Source of the DNA: Spartobacteria bacterium
Lineage (GTDB): Bacteria; Verrucomicrobiota; Verrucomicrobiia; Chthoniobacterales; Chthoniobacteraceae
DNA: 64,000 bases
Direction of reading: 5' to 3'
NCBI GenBank assembly: GCA_021324825.1
Contig: JAJPII010000031.1
Location: 1-64,000 of the forward strand
This document shows, piece after piece, positions 33,990 to 42,306 of this stretch. A program made the translations under genes and the position numbers. Below the pieces are notes generated by a model, which did no database searches, was not told the origin of the DNA, and saw only the letters and a program-made list of their open reading frames with translations. The first letter of the stretch is position 1. The number at the start of each line of letters is the position of its first letter.

Positions 33990-34769
33990 ATGATGCCTTC
34001 TAACTTCGCAACGACGGGCGCCCTGTTCGGCGCCGGAGTCGCGGCGGGGGCGATCAACGCCTTCGCGGGCGGCGGGACGATCATCACGTTCCCCGCGCTC
34101 CTCCTGGCGGGGATGAACCCGATCGCGGCCAACACCACCAGCACCGTGGCCCTGCTGCCGGGCGCGCTCGGGGGCATCGCGGGATACAGGAGAAATATCC
34201 CGGCCGTCCTGCGCTGGCTGCGGCTCTTCGCGGGGGTGAGCGCGGCGGGCGGCCTGCTCGGCGGCGTTCTCCTTACGCAAACGACCCCCTCTTTTTTCAA
34301 ATGGCTCGCGCCGTTCCTGGTGCTCTTCGCGACGGCGCTCTTCACGGCGCACGGCCTTTTTTCGCGCATTCTCCGCGGCCGGGCGCCGGAAATGAGCCGC
34401 GCCGCGAATCCCCGCTGGCTGATCGGCGCGCTCTCCTTCCAGTTCGCCGTGGCGGTTTATGGCGGCTACTTTGGCGCGGGCATCGGCATCCTCATGCTCG
34501 CCTCGCTCGGCATCCTCGGCTTCCGGCACATCCACGAGATGAACACGGTGAAGTCCGTCCTGGGCTTCCTCATCAACGCCGTGGCGGCGGTCTATTTCAT
34601 CTGGAAAGGGCTGGTCGACTGGCCTATCGCGGCGCTGATGGCGGCGGGGGCGGTGGCCGGCGGCTATCTCGGAGCGCACTTCGCGCAAAAGATACCGCAG
34701 CCCGTCGTCCGCGGGATCATCACGACCATCGGGGTCTCGATTTCGCTGGCGTTGTTTCTGAAGAAATGA
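33990..34769 (+). CDS. TauE/SafE-family membrane exporter (DUF81)
   Basis: A 259-residue transporter with eight predicted membrane helices. The repeated family motifs are GAGVAAGAINAFAGGGTIITFPALL near the N-terminus and QFAVAVYGGYFGAGIGILML in the second half, which mark the duplicated TauE/SafE fold. Members export sulfite, sulfoacetate or related anions; the substrate here is unknown. The start is the ATG at 33990 (or the adjacent 33993). The frame runs back into the intergenic repeat, whose translation (GGWHSRLYNDND) is not part of the protein. Confidence 0.92.
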   Translation: MMPSNFATTGALFGAGVAAGAINAFAGGGTIITFPALLLAGMNPIAANTTSTVALLPGALGGIAGYRRNIPAVLRWLRLFAGVSAAGGLLGGVLLTQTTPSFFKWLAPFLVLFATALFTAHGLFSRILRGRAPEMSRAANPRWLIGALSFQFAVAVYGGYFGAGIGILMLASLGILGFRHIHEMNTVKSVLGFLINAVAAVYFIWKGLVDWPIAALMAAGAVAGGYLGAHFAQKIPQPVVRGIITTIGVSISLALFLKK

Positions 34770-34772
34770 GTA

Positions 34773-34800
34773 TTGACATCCAAACCCGGTGACAAATAAC
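34773..34800 (+). promoter_or_regulatory. Possible promoter of the second PagL-like gene
   Basis: TTGACA at 34773-34778, a 16-base spacer and AATAAC (34795-34800) just after the tauE stop. The -35 is perfect; the -10 matches four of six positions. The next gene starts at 34809, so the leader would be very short. Confidence 0.3.
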
Positions 34801-34808
34801 CGTTATAC

Positions 34809-35453
34809 ATGAACCGACTCCTCCCCGCCTCCATCCTTTCCGCTCTCGTCCTGCTCGCCCCCGGCGCCGCCCGGGCCGGAGAAGCCGCCGGAAAAAACAT
34901 CTCGACGCCCGTTGTCGAGTGCGACTACCCGTTCCAAAAGGGAACCATGGAATTTGACGCCCTCGCCGGGTTCTTCGCCTCCGTCACGACGACGCCCGTG
35001 GGGCACCCCGCTTTCAACTACGAACTGCAGGCGCTCCGCCTCGGTTACATGCTCACCAACGTCCACTACTCCGGCCTCCTCCGGGGGAACTACGAGCTTT
35101 TCCTCGAAGCTTTTGGCGGGCCTGTTTATCAAGGACCGGGAAACTACCTGGTGGGCGGCGCGGTCCAACTCCGCTACAACTTCGTCCAGCCGCGGGCGAA
35201 ACTGGTTCCTTACGCGCAGCTTGGCTTCGGCGGCCTCTACAGCGACGCGCACGCCAATCCCGACCAGATCGAACTCGGATCGCCCGGTGAATTCACCGAG
35301 CAACTCTCCCTCGGCCTGAATTACTTCCTGACGAAGCGCCTGGCGCTCTCGGGCGAATACGGTTTCCGGCACATCTCCAATGCGGGCATAACCCATCGCA
35401 ACACAGGGGTGAACTCGCTGGGCGGTTTGTTCGGATTGAGCTATTTTTTCTGA
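34809..35453 (+). CDS. PagL-like acyloxyacyl hydrolase, outer-membrane beta-barrel (copy 2)
   Basis: A 214-residue exported protein (signal peptide ending ARA near residue 22) with beta-strand periodicity and an SYFF C-terminus. EYGFRHISNAGITHRN keeps the PagL-type His-x-Ser-Asn-Ala-Gly motif more fully than copy 1. The two proteins share order and spacing of blocks (YELQALRLGYML, LLRGNYELFLEAFGGPVYQGPG, RYNFVQPRAKLVPYAQ). It probably trims acyl chains from lipid A at the outer membrane. Copy 2 is the likelier active enzyme because the motif is intact. Confidence 0.8.
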   Translation: MNRLLPASILSALVLLAPGAARAGEAAGKNISTPVVECDYPFQKGTMEFDALAGFFASVTTTPVGHPAFNYELQALRLGYMLTNVHYSGLLRGNYELFLEAFGGPVYQGPGNYLVGGAVQLRYNFVQPRAKLVPYAQLGFGGLYSDAHANPDQIELGSPGEFTEQLSLGLNYFLTKRLALSGEYGFRHISNAGITHRNTGVNSLGGLFGLSYFF

Positions 35454-35506
35454 TAAAACGGGGCTAGTTTCCTGCTCGACGCCTCGAGCTCGGAACGCCA
35501 GCCGCC

Positions 35507-35857
35507 TTGGAAAACAAACGCATACTATACGTCGAGGATGACCGGGATGTGGCCCGCCTGACGAAGCTGATGCTGGAACGCAAACGCCCTTACGAAGTGA
35601 GGGTGGAATCCGACCCCGCCAAAGCGCTTGGGGTCGCCCAGGCCTTCCGTCCGGACGTCGTCCTCCTCGACATGATCATGCCGGGAATGGACGGCGGCGA
35701 CGTAGCCCGGCAACTCCGCGACGATGCGGAGTTGAAGAACGTGCCGATCATCTTCATCACCGCGGTCGCGAAGCCGATGGCCGGGTTCCCGATCCTTTCC
35801 AAACCCGTCGCCATCGAGGAAGTCATAGCGTGCATCGAACGGCATCTGGCGGCGTAG
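35507..35857 (+). CDS. Stand-alone response-regulator receiver domain
   Basis: A 116-residue CheY-like receiver without an output domain. The acidic pocket Glu10-Asp11-Asp12, phospho-acceptor Asp55 (VVLLDMIMPGMDG), Thr85 (FITAVAKP) and Lys99 (LSKPV) are all present, so it should be phosphorylated. The start is a TTG at 35507; no other start fits the YVEDD motif position. No histidine kinase is nearby. It is followed by two genes for envelope proteins on the same strand. The partner kinase and target are unknown. Confidence 0.92.
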   Translation: MENKRILYVEDDRDVARLTKLMLERKRPYEVRVESDPAKALGVAQAFRPDVVLLDMIMPGMDGGDVARQLRDDAELKNVPIIFITAVAKPMAGFPILSKPVAIEEVIACIERHLAA

Positions 35858-35905
35858 CGCCAGAAATCCCATTGCAAACAGGGCCGTGAAATCTTAATTA
35901 ATAGC

Positions 35906-36307
35906 ATGGCACGCCGCGCCAGTTCTTCCGTTCATCCCCTTTGGACCTTGGGGATCGTTGGCGCCATTCTCGCGGCGTCGATCATCGGCGGCTACTTTTT
36001 ATACGGGTTCGTGAATGACCCTTACCGCACCTTGGAGCCGCTGGACGTCGCTTCTTACCTGGAGAACTCCAGCAGCATGCGGCAGAATATTTACAAGCTC
36101 GACTGTACCATCGACAATCAACTGGCCTGGTCGCGAACCGAAGGGCGTCTTTTCTCCGTCCAGGCCAACCCGGGCGGCGATATCCTTCCCATCCTGGTGC
36201 CCGCGAAGCTCAACGACGTTAATATCCAGAAGGGGCAGAAGTTTTTCATGAGGATAATCGTGGGCGACAAGGGCATCCTGCAAGTGGAGGACATAAGAAA
36301 AGTATGA
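35906..36307 (+). CDS. Single-pass membrane hypothetical protein
   Basis: A 133-residue protein with one N-terminal hydrophobic helix (about residues 14-34, IVGAILAASIIGGYFLYGF) and a periplasmic domain rich in beta pattern (RLFSVQANPGGDILPILVPAKL, FMRIIVGDKGILQVEDI). The end resembles small OB-like or SH3-like domains, but I cannot assign it. Its stop overlaps the start of the exported 625-residue protein by four bases, so the two are probably partners. Confidence 0.7.
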   Translation: MARRASSSVHPLWTLGIVGAILAASIIGGYFLYGFVNDPYRTLEPLDVASYLENSSSMRQNIYKLDCTIDNQLAWSRTEGRLFSVQANPGGDILPILVPAKLNDVNIQKGQKFFMRIIVGDKGILQVEDIRKV

Positions 36308-38181
36308 AGACTATTTCGAAGGTTTTGCCCGCGGTTTGCGCCGGGCTTTTGCTAACCGCGCACGCGGGAGCGCAGGGCGCGGGCGGCGGATTCAACTCCC
36401 AACCCGCGGCTCCGCAGCCCGCCGCGCCCGCGGGCAACGCGCCCGCTTCCGGCGGCTCGCAACAAGGCTCCCAGTCCTTCCTCGGCAAGGACATGCCGAG
36501 CTTCGATCCCGGCACGGAGGTCTTTACCTGGGACGGCAAGAACTGGAACGTCAACGACAACCGGCTCTTCCAGGCGCGGTTCGAAAAGTATCTTAACGCC
36601 CCGGAGGAGACGAGCGCCGACGACCTCCATTACCAGCAGATCATCCAGCGGATACTGGATGACCTGGCGCCCGGCAACGCCACGATCGCCCGCGTCGACG
36701 AAGCCTTCAGCCTCCTGCCGAAAGCCTCCGGCTACCAGATAGACGCCCGCCTGTGCGACGCGCTCGCCGACGCCGTTTACAGCGCCTGGCGCTCGCAGGA
36801 CGCCAATGACAGGCTCGCCCGCGCCAACGAAGGCCTGGCGGATGAACGCAAGAAGACGGAGTGGAACGCGCAGATGGCCGCCGCCGACAACAAGATGGAC
36901 GCGCCGCCGGGCGGCAAGAGCAGGGACGTCACCTCCCAATGGGCGAAAAACCAGCAGGAGAAGCGCGACGCGGGCATGGCCCCCTACGTGCAGCGCCTCG
37001 CGGAAGTCAACGCCGTCATCAAAGCCAACGAATTGAAAAAGGAGGTCTCGGCGATCCAGATGAAGATCGAGTTCCAGGCGCTCATCGTCCAATTTTTCCT
37101 CCAGCGCCGTTTCCAGCACGTCCTCATGGCCACGCGCTTCTACCGCGCCGTATTCACCGACGGCGACACGCAATTGCGCGTAAGCAAGGAGGCGAAAGAC
37201 CTCTTCGCCAGCGCGGGCGGCATGCCCCCCACCGTCGGCACGCTCGATTCCCTCGCCAACGAATTCATCCGCGACGCCCACGAAGGAGTGGACGCCTACA
37301 AATTCCTCCTCCAGCAAAACGAACTGGAGAGCGCCACCAAACGCCTCGCGGAATCGTTCATGGTCGGCGAATACCTGCCGGAGTTGCGCACCCTGCCGCG
37401 CGAGCAGAAGCGCAAAGCCCTGGAATTCACCCAAAAGACCGACCAGTTGATCTCCGCCATCGACGTGAAGGATTACACCCTCGCCGAGAAGATCGTCCAC
37501 CAGTTGGAAGTCACCGCCAAGGACTTCGACAACTCGAAACCGATGGCGGCCGTGGAAACAGCCAAGACGGTGAGCGCCATGCACATCGCCAAGGCGAAGA
37601 ACGCGGCGGTCAGCGGCGACAGGACGACGCTCGAGGAAGAACTGAAAGCCGCCACGGAAATCTGGCCGCGCAATCCCGCCCTGGCCGAAGTCTCCGGCAT
37701 GATCTTCTCCCAGGCGGACGTGCAACAGAAAGCGCTGCTCGACTTTGACCAGTTGCTGAGCCAGCGCAACTACCGCCAGATCTATGACGATAAAATCCGT
37801 TTTATCGCCGCCGCGGCTCTCGATCCCGTCCGGCGGGACCAACTCAAGAAAGTCCTCGACAACATGGAGATCATCGAAGGCGCAATCATCCGGGCCACCG
37901 AGATCTCAAAGCAAGGGGACGCGGCCGGAGCATGGGAGAGCGTGGAGAAGGCGTTCGCGCAATTCCCCGACGACAACAAGCTGAACCAGGTCCGGGCCGA
38001 CCTCACAACCCAGGCCGCCGACTTTGTGAGGACATTGCGGACGGCGGAACAACTTGAACAGAAGGAACAGGTCGGTTCAAGTCTCGCGTGGTATCTCAAA
38101 GCGCAGAAAATCTATCCTCGCAGCGACTACGCGCAGGAAGGAATCGCACGGCTTGTGAAGAAAATTCTTCCCGAGACGTAA
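36304..38181 (+). CDS. Exported 625-residue helical-repeat protein of unknown function
   Basis: A secreted protein with a signal peptide (1-23, AHAGA) followed by a low-complexity Gly/Pro/Ala/Gln stretch to about residue 60, then a fully helical body. The C-terminal third has TPR-like spacing (WESVEKAFAQFPDDNKLNQV and SSLAWYLKAQKIYPRSDYAQEG). No catalytic motif or cysteine pattern stands out. It overlaps the membrane-protein gene upstream by four bases. It is probably a periplasmic scaffold. The family is unknown to me; homologues may be restricted to the phylum. Confidence 0.75.
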   Translation: MKTISKVLPAVCAGLLLTAHAGAQGAGGGFNSQPAAPQPAAPAGNAPASGGSQQGSQSFLGKDMPSFDPGTEVFTWDGKNWNVNDNRLFQARFEKYLNAPEETSADDLHYQQIIQRILDDLAPGNATIARVDEAFSLLPKASGYQIDARLCDALADAVYSAWRSQDANDRLARANEGLADERKKTEWNAQMAAADNKMDAPPGGKSRDVTSQWAKNQQEKRDAGMAPYVQRLAEVNAVIKANELKKEVSAIQMKIEFQALIVQFFLQRRFQHVLMATRFYRAVFTDGDTQLRVSKEAKDLFASAGGMPPTVGTLDSLANEFIRDAHEGVDAYKFLLQQNELESATKRLAESFMVGEYLPELRTLPREQKRKALEFTQKTDQLISAIDVKDYTLAEKIVHQLEVTAKDFDNSKPMAAVETAKTVSAMHIAKAKNAAVSGDRTTLEEELKAATEIWPRNPALAEVSGMIFSQADVQQKALLDFDQLLSQRNYRQIYDDKIRFIAAAALDPVRRDQLKKVLDNMEIIEGAIIRATEISKQGDAAGAWESVEKAFAQFPDDNKLNQVRADLTTQAADFVRTLRTAEQLEQKEQVGSSLAWYLKAQKIYPRSDYAQEGIARLVKKILPET

Positions 38182-38215
38182 GATTTGGGATAAACCTATC
38201 GCAGGCGGGGTTATT

Positions 38216-38237
38216 CTGATACTAAATCTATTATCAG
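38216..38237. promoter_or_regulatory. AT-rich inverted repeat before the LacI-type gene
   Basis: CTGATA (38216-38221) and TATCAG (38232-38237) are perfect inverted half-sites with a ten-base spacer, followed by TTTTTA. It lies about 40 bases upstream of the regulator start in an unusually AT-rich gap. It could be an operator for self-regulation or a weak terminator of the preceding gene. Confidence 0.3.
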
Positions 38238-38277
38238 TTTTTACTTGTGAAATCCCGCGCGGGGGTTAGGTAACCAG

Positions 38278-39438
38278 GTGCATCAAATGAACACGCACAA
38301 CGCGGGCAATACGGGCAACTCGGAACGGCCGATGGATGAGAAACGACTGTTGGGCAAGCATGGGGACTATAAACACGGGGATTACCATAAGACAGCGACA
38401 ATGGCAACCATCGCCAAGGCCGCCGGTGTGTCCCAGGGAGCCATTTCGTCCCTCCTGAACGACCGCGACTACGGCATACGGGTCAGCGAGAAGACCCGGG
38501 AGCGCGTTTTCAAGGTCTGCCGCGAACTCGGCTACATCCCCAACGATCTCCGCGCCGTCGTCCGCATGTACCCGGACCTGGGCGATCTTTGCATCCTGGC
38601 CTCCAGCGACATGGACGGCATCCTGACCAACCCTTTTTGCGCGCGCATCGCCGATGCGGCCATGAAGGCTTCCTCCCAGCCTTCGCACCCCATCTCCTTC
38701 GCGCAATACGATGCATCGGCCGATTACACGGCGGACGGCGATATCCTGCCCCACCCGGTGCGCCTCGGCACCGCCTCCAAGTTCATCTGCATCGGCGCGC
38801 CCAACCCCTCGCTCTTCCAAGCCCTCATCAAGCGCGGTTTCCCGGTCATCTATCTCGGGAACGAGGCCGGCACACCAGGCGTCACGAGCATCCTTCCCGA
38901 CTACACGGAGGCTTCCCGCCTCGCCATCGAATACCTTTTCGGCCTGGGACACCGGCGCATCGCCATCCTTTCCGGCCCGTTCGGAACGACCGACCACCAG
39001 GTCATCGAACTGAATCGCGGCGTCAAGATCGGTTACGACCATATCGGCATACCCATCGAGGCGCAGAACATCATCTACGGCGACCTCACCTTCAAGAGCG
39101 GCTTCACCTCCATCGACTTCCTGCTGGAGCGGCAGCCCGGGCCGACCGCGCTCTTCTGTTTCAACGACGCGATCGCCATGGGCGTCCTGGCTCGTCTTCA
39201 TGATCGCGGGGTCAAGATTCCGGGCGAGATGAGCGTCATGGGGTGTTCGGACGACGCATGCCTGCAATGCGTCCATCCCCTTCTGACCACCATCCACATG
39301 CCCGCGGAGGAAATGGGAGCGCTGGCCGTGAAAGAAGTCGAACGGCGGGTGAAGGAAGAAGCCTTGACAGAAACCCAGAAGATCACTATTCCAGTGCGAC
39401 TCGTGGAAAGAGAATCGTGCGCCGCGCCCGGCAACTGA
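38278..39438 (+). CDS. LacI/GalR-family transcriptional regulator
   Basis: A protein of up to 386 residues with an N-terminal helix-turn-helix (ATIAKAAGVSQGAISSLL, about 43-60, then the hinge ELGYIPNDLR) and a periplasmic-binding-protein-like sensor domain (LFCFNDAIAMGVL, MSVMGCSDDA). It would repress or activate sugar genes in response to a small ligand. It has an unusual 40-residue polar leader (His/Asn/Gly-rich) before the helix-turn-helix if the GTG at 38278 or ATG at 38287 is used; starts at 38335 (MDEKR) or 38401 (MATIAK) would remove it. No sugar-uptake or catabolic genes adjoin. Confidence 0.9.
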   Translation: MHQMNTHNAGNTGNSERPMDEKRLLGKHGDYKHGDYHKTATMATIAKAAGVSQGAISSLLNDRDYGIRVSEKTRERVFKVCRELGYIPNDLRAVVRMYPDLGDLCILASSDMDGILTNPFCARIADAAMKASSQPSHPISFAQYDASADYTADGDILPHPVRLGTASKFICIGAPNPSLFQALIKRGFPVIYLGNEAGTPGVTSILPDYTEASRLAIEYLFGLGHRRIAILSGPFGTTDHQVIELNRGVKIGYDHIGIPIEAQNIIYGDLTFKSGFTSIDFLLERQPGPTALFCFNDAIAMGVLARLHDRGVKIPGEMSVMGCSDDACLQCVHPLLTTIHMPAEEMGALAVKEVERRVKEEALTETQKITIPVRLVERESCAAPGN

Positions 39439-39508
39439 ATAAAACTGACTAAAAGTGACTAATTGACGCAGGTGGCGCGGCTTCCCTCCCCCTCGTTGCA
39501 AGACACAC

Positions 39509-39820
39509 ATGATGAAACCCATTCAATTCTACATCCTGATCGGCCTCGGCGCGGGATGCCTCATCCTCTCCATCGTCGGCATCGCGCTCGCGAACTCCAA
39601 CCAGAAGTTGCAGGCGGAGTTGCAGTCCCAGCAGGTTGAAATCAACCGCGGCAACGCCAGCCAGCAAGTCGGCTCCAACATCATCCGCGACATCGCCTCG
39701 GTCGCCGGTTCCAGCCAGGCCCTGCGCGATGTCCTCACCCGGGCCGGATTCACCCTGAAGGTCAATCCCGCGCCCTCGCCCGCGACATCCGGTTCATCCA
39801 AAGCCTCGCCCACCCCCTAA
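39509..39820 (+). CDS. Small membrane-anchored hypothetical protein
   Basis: A 103-residue protein with one N-terminal membrane helix (about 7-28, YILIGLGAGCLILSIVGIAL), a helical stretch rich in Gln/Glu (NQKLQAELQSQQVEIN) and a disordered Pro/Ser C-terminus. It is followed 20 bases later by another small membrane protein with the same helix-plus-coiled-coil layout, so they may form a heteromeric complex. The family is unknown. Confidence 0.7.
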   Translation: MMKPIQFYILIGLGAGCLILSIVGIALANSNQKLQAELQSQQVEINRGNASQQVGSNIIRDIASVAGSSQALRDVLTRAGFTLKVNPAPSPATSGSSKASPTP

Positions 39821-39839
39821 TTTTCCCGAATCGCAACCC

Positions 39840-40148
39840 ATGAACTACGACGACTCCTCCAACGCCTTCACCATCGAACGGGACGCTTTCCTTCCCGTGG
39901 TCCTGATCGGCCTCAGCCTGCTTTTTTTCTTCATCTGGCAGGTCACCGGGCTTTCCTCGCAACGCACCACCTACAAAACCGTCATCGAACGGCAGGATGA
40001 GATGGTCAAGCAATCCAGGCAGGTTGAAGCCAAGCTGCAGGCCATGGCGCAGGATCTACTCACCGCCTCCAAAACCGACGACCTCGCCCGGCAGATCGTC
40101 GCCAAGTACAATATCCAGCAAGGGCCGCCGAACCCCGGCCGCCTGTAG
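39840..40148 (+). CDS. Small membrane-anchored coiled-coil hypothetical protein
   Basis: A 102-residue protein with a membrane helix at about 18-36 (LPVVLIGLSLLFFFIWQV) and a coiled-coil-like segment after it (TVIERQDEMVKQSRQVEAKLQAMAQDLL). It resembles its upstream neighbour in layout though not in sequence. The gene ends 14 bases before the convergent tRNA-Val. Function unknown. Confidence 0.7.
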   Translation: MNYDDSSNAFTIERDAFLPVVLIGLSLLFFFIWQVTGLSSQRTTYKTVIERQDEMVKQSRQVEAKLQAMAQDLLTASKTDDLARQIVAKYNIQQGPPNPGRL

Positions 40149-40161
40149 TTGCCGGGGGATT

Positions 40162-40233
40162 TGCGCGCTGAGGGATTTGAACCCCCGACCAACAGCGTGT
40201 AAAGCTGCCGCTCTACCACTGAGCTAAGCGCGC
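40162..40233 (-). tRNA. tRNA-Val (anticodon UAC)
   Basis: On the minus strand the sequence folds as a cloverleaf: acceptor GCGCGCT/AGCGCGC, D-arm GCTC-AGTGGTA-GAGC, anticodon stem GCAGC/GCTGT with loop TTTACAC, and T-arm GGGGG-TTCAAAT-CCCTC. The anticodon TAC reads GUA-type valine codons. The discriminator is A, and CCA is not encoded. Variable loop is the short five-base class I type. Confidence 0.95.
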
Positions 40234-40260
40234 GGGAATCGAAACTTTAACCGCGATCCA

Positions 40261-40362
40261 GAGCGTGTCATGCACTTTTCGTCCTGCGGCGGCTGTAGGG
40301 GCGGCTGTGCCAGCCGCCTGGAGCGGGAGGCAACGCCAAAAGCGCAGGCGGCTGGCGCAGCT
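40261..40362. repeat. Dispersed intergenic repeat, copy in inverted order
   Basis: Between the tRNA and the DUF2126 gene: GTGTCATGCACTTTTCG (40265-40281), palindrome GGCGGCTGTGCCAGCCGCC (40300-40318), then TGGAGCGGGAGGCAACGCC, which is the reverse complement of the block left of the palindrome in the 33.9 kb copy. A second half-palindrome (GGCGGCTGGCGCAGC) abuts the DUF2126 stop. Confidence 0.75.
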
Positions 40363-42306
40363 CTAAGGCAGCCTCAAGTCATAGGTTAGCAGGTTCGCGT
40401 GCAGTTTTCCGCACGGCGCGCCCCGGGCCGGTTCGCCGCCGGCTTTTTCAAAAACGCGGCGATCTTCGCCCAGCTTGAAGACGCGCTTCTTTTCCCCGCG
40501 CGCGATGCCGACGTGCAGCGGCATGTGCGGCGGTATGCCCGGATGCAGCGAGGGGTTCAAGGCCGTGCGGCGGTACCGAAGCCCCGCGCCAAAAACCTTG
40601 CCCGGAAATTTTTGCAGCTTCACCTCCCGCCCCTGCACGAAGAGGCGGCAACGCTCCGCGAAGGCGGCGTTCCCGATGATCTCCAGCCGATCGATGGAGG
40701 TGTCCACGAACCGGCTGGTGCTGCCGCCTTCCAGCGGAGTTTCGCACAGGAGCGGCCAGCCTTCGAGGGCTCTGCGGATCGTCAGTTCCGCGCCGCCCTC
40801 GGCGAAGGAGAGCATCTTCGGGAAACGCCATTCCCAGATCGGCTCGAAGAGTTCCATCGAGAAGGGAAACCCCGCCTGGCGGAGATCGCGCACGATTTTT
40901 TTGAAGTCCTCCAGCAGGAAGGCCGGCAGGAAGAAAGCGTCATGCAGCTTGTGCTTGTGGTCGATCAGTTCGCCGGTGAACGGCTTTTCAAGAAGCATCG
41001 CCGCGAGGCTCCGCCAGACCAGCGCGACGAGCGCCATCCAGTCCGCGCGCGGCAGCGACTCCACCGCGCGGAATTCGATGAGCCCGCGGCAGCCGCCATC
41101 CCAGGAGACGTTCCAGAACTTGTCGAAGCTGATCTCGCTGCGGTGGGTGTTGCCCGTGCCGTCGATGTGGAGATGGCGCAAGGTCTGGCTGGCGATGTCG
41201 CGATGGTCTCCCGGCCCGAGGCCTTCCAGGAACCGGTAAGCCATCTCCAGGTCGTACAGGGAACGGGAGGATTCGTCGGGCCGCGGCGCCTGGGAAGAAG
41301 GCCCCACGTAGTTGCCGGTGAAAAGATACGAGAGCGCGGGATGATGCTGCCAGTAACGCAGGATCGAAGTGATCCAGCCGGGATGCGTGAAGAACGCATT
41401 CTCGGCAAGGCTCGGGCCGCCGAAGAGGATGTGGTTGCCGCCGCCGGTGCCGCCGGCCTCTTCCTTGGAGATTTGTTTGTAAGAACGCATGCCCACTTGC
41501 GTGGCGCAACGCTCCAGTCCCGCGAGCCAGTCGCGGTAATCCTCCCACGTTTCGCACGGGGGCAGGTTTATCTCCAACACGCCGGGATCGGCAGTCAGGG
41601 ATATCTGGCGCCACAAGCCCGCTTCATCCGGAGGGATGTACCCCTCGAAGAAACAGGGACCCGCCGCCAGCGCCGCATGGAAGAGGGCCAGGAACGGCCC
41701 TTGCAGAAGCGGAGGGAAGAAGATGTGCAAGCCGTCCTTTTTTTCTTCGAGGACGAGGGCGCGTTTGCTGACGCCGGCGGGCAGGCTCGCGAGCGGCAGG
41801 CGTAATCCGGCCGGGCCTTCCGCGGGTATGAGGTCGAGGCTTTTGCCGGGCCAGGGCGCGGAGACCCATTGCTTTCCGTCGTGATCGAGCGGCAGCACCC
41901 GGACGGCTTCCCGCTTTGCCCGCAACCAGCGCCCCTCCAGGCCGAGGCTTTGCGTGATGTGTTTTTTCAGCGCGTGAAGCGACAGGCTTTTTCCGCCCGC
42001 TTCCGGCCGGAGCGGAGAGCCGTCCCTGTTTGAAAGAATGTGCAACGCCCAGCGGGGATTGACCTCTCCCGGATACGATTTGCCGGGAGAATAGAAGACC
42101 GCCGCGCCCTTGAGCCGGCTCTTCATCAAGGCGCGGGCGAAGGCGTAGGCGTAGCGCAGCTTGGTGGGGCCGACGGCGGTGATGTACCATTCCTGGCCGG
42201 AAAAATCGAGCGGCACATACGTCGGCTCGCCGCCCTGGGTGAGCTTGACTCCGCTTTTCTTGAAGCGCTCCGCGACGACGCGGCCTATTTCTTCGGGGGT
42301 TCGCAT
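40363..42306 (-). CDS. DUF2126 protein of a transglutaminase/ATP-grasp cluster
   Basis: A 647-residue protein matching the DUF2126 part that in many bacteria is fused C-terminal to a transglutaminase. The diagnostic GVKLTQGGEPTYVPLD is near the N-terminus, and WALHILSNRDG, KQISKEEAGGTGGGNHI, HLHIDGTGNTHRSEISFDKFWN and GCRGLIEFRAVE follow. Here it is a separate gene: the ATG at 42306 lies 22 bases inside the end of the transglutaminase gene in another frame. Function is not established; the family is always linked to predicted peptide-bond-forming ATP-grasp proteins. The stop abuts an intergenic repeat. Confidence 0.9.
   Translation of the reverse strand: MRTPEEIGRVVAERFKKSGVKLTQGGEPTYVPLDFSGQEWYITAVGPTKLRYAYAFARALMKSRLKGAAVFYSPGKSYPGEVNPRWALHILSNRDGSPLRPEAGGKSLSLHALKKHITQSLGLEGRWLRAKREAVRVLPLDHDGKQWVSAPWPGKSLDLIPAEGPAGLRLPLASLPAGVSKRALVLEEKKDGLHIFFPPLLQGPFLALFHAALAAGPCFFEGYIPPDEAGLWRQISLTADPGVLEINLPPCETWEDYRDWLAGLERCATQVGMRSYKQISKEEAGGTGGGNHILFGGPSLAENAFFTHPGWITSILRYWQHHPALSYLFTGNYVGPSSQAPRPDESSRSLYDLEMAYRFLEGLGPGDHRDIASQTLRHLHIDGTGNTHRSEISFDKFWNVSWDGGCRGLIEFRAVESLPRADWMALVALVWRSLAAMLLEKPFTGELIDHKHKLHDAFFLPAFLLEDFKKIVRDLRQAGFPFSMELFEPIWEWRFPKMLSFAEGGAELTIRRALEGWPLLCETPLEGGSTSRFVDTSIDRLEIIGNAAFAERCRLFVQGREVKLQKFPGKVFGAGLRYRRTALNPSLHPGIPPHMPLHVGIARGEKKRVFKLGEDRRVFEKAGGEPARGAPCGKLHANLLTYDLRLP

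Noticed and set aside
42285-42306. The transglutaminase/DUF2126 overlap as a frameshift of a fused gene
   Set aside because: Each part has its own good start, complete domain ends and a short overlap like others in the window; there is no truncated motif at the junction, so a natural gene split is more likely than a sequencing error.
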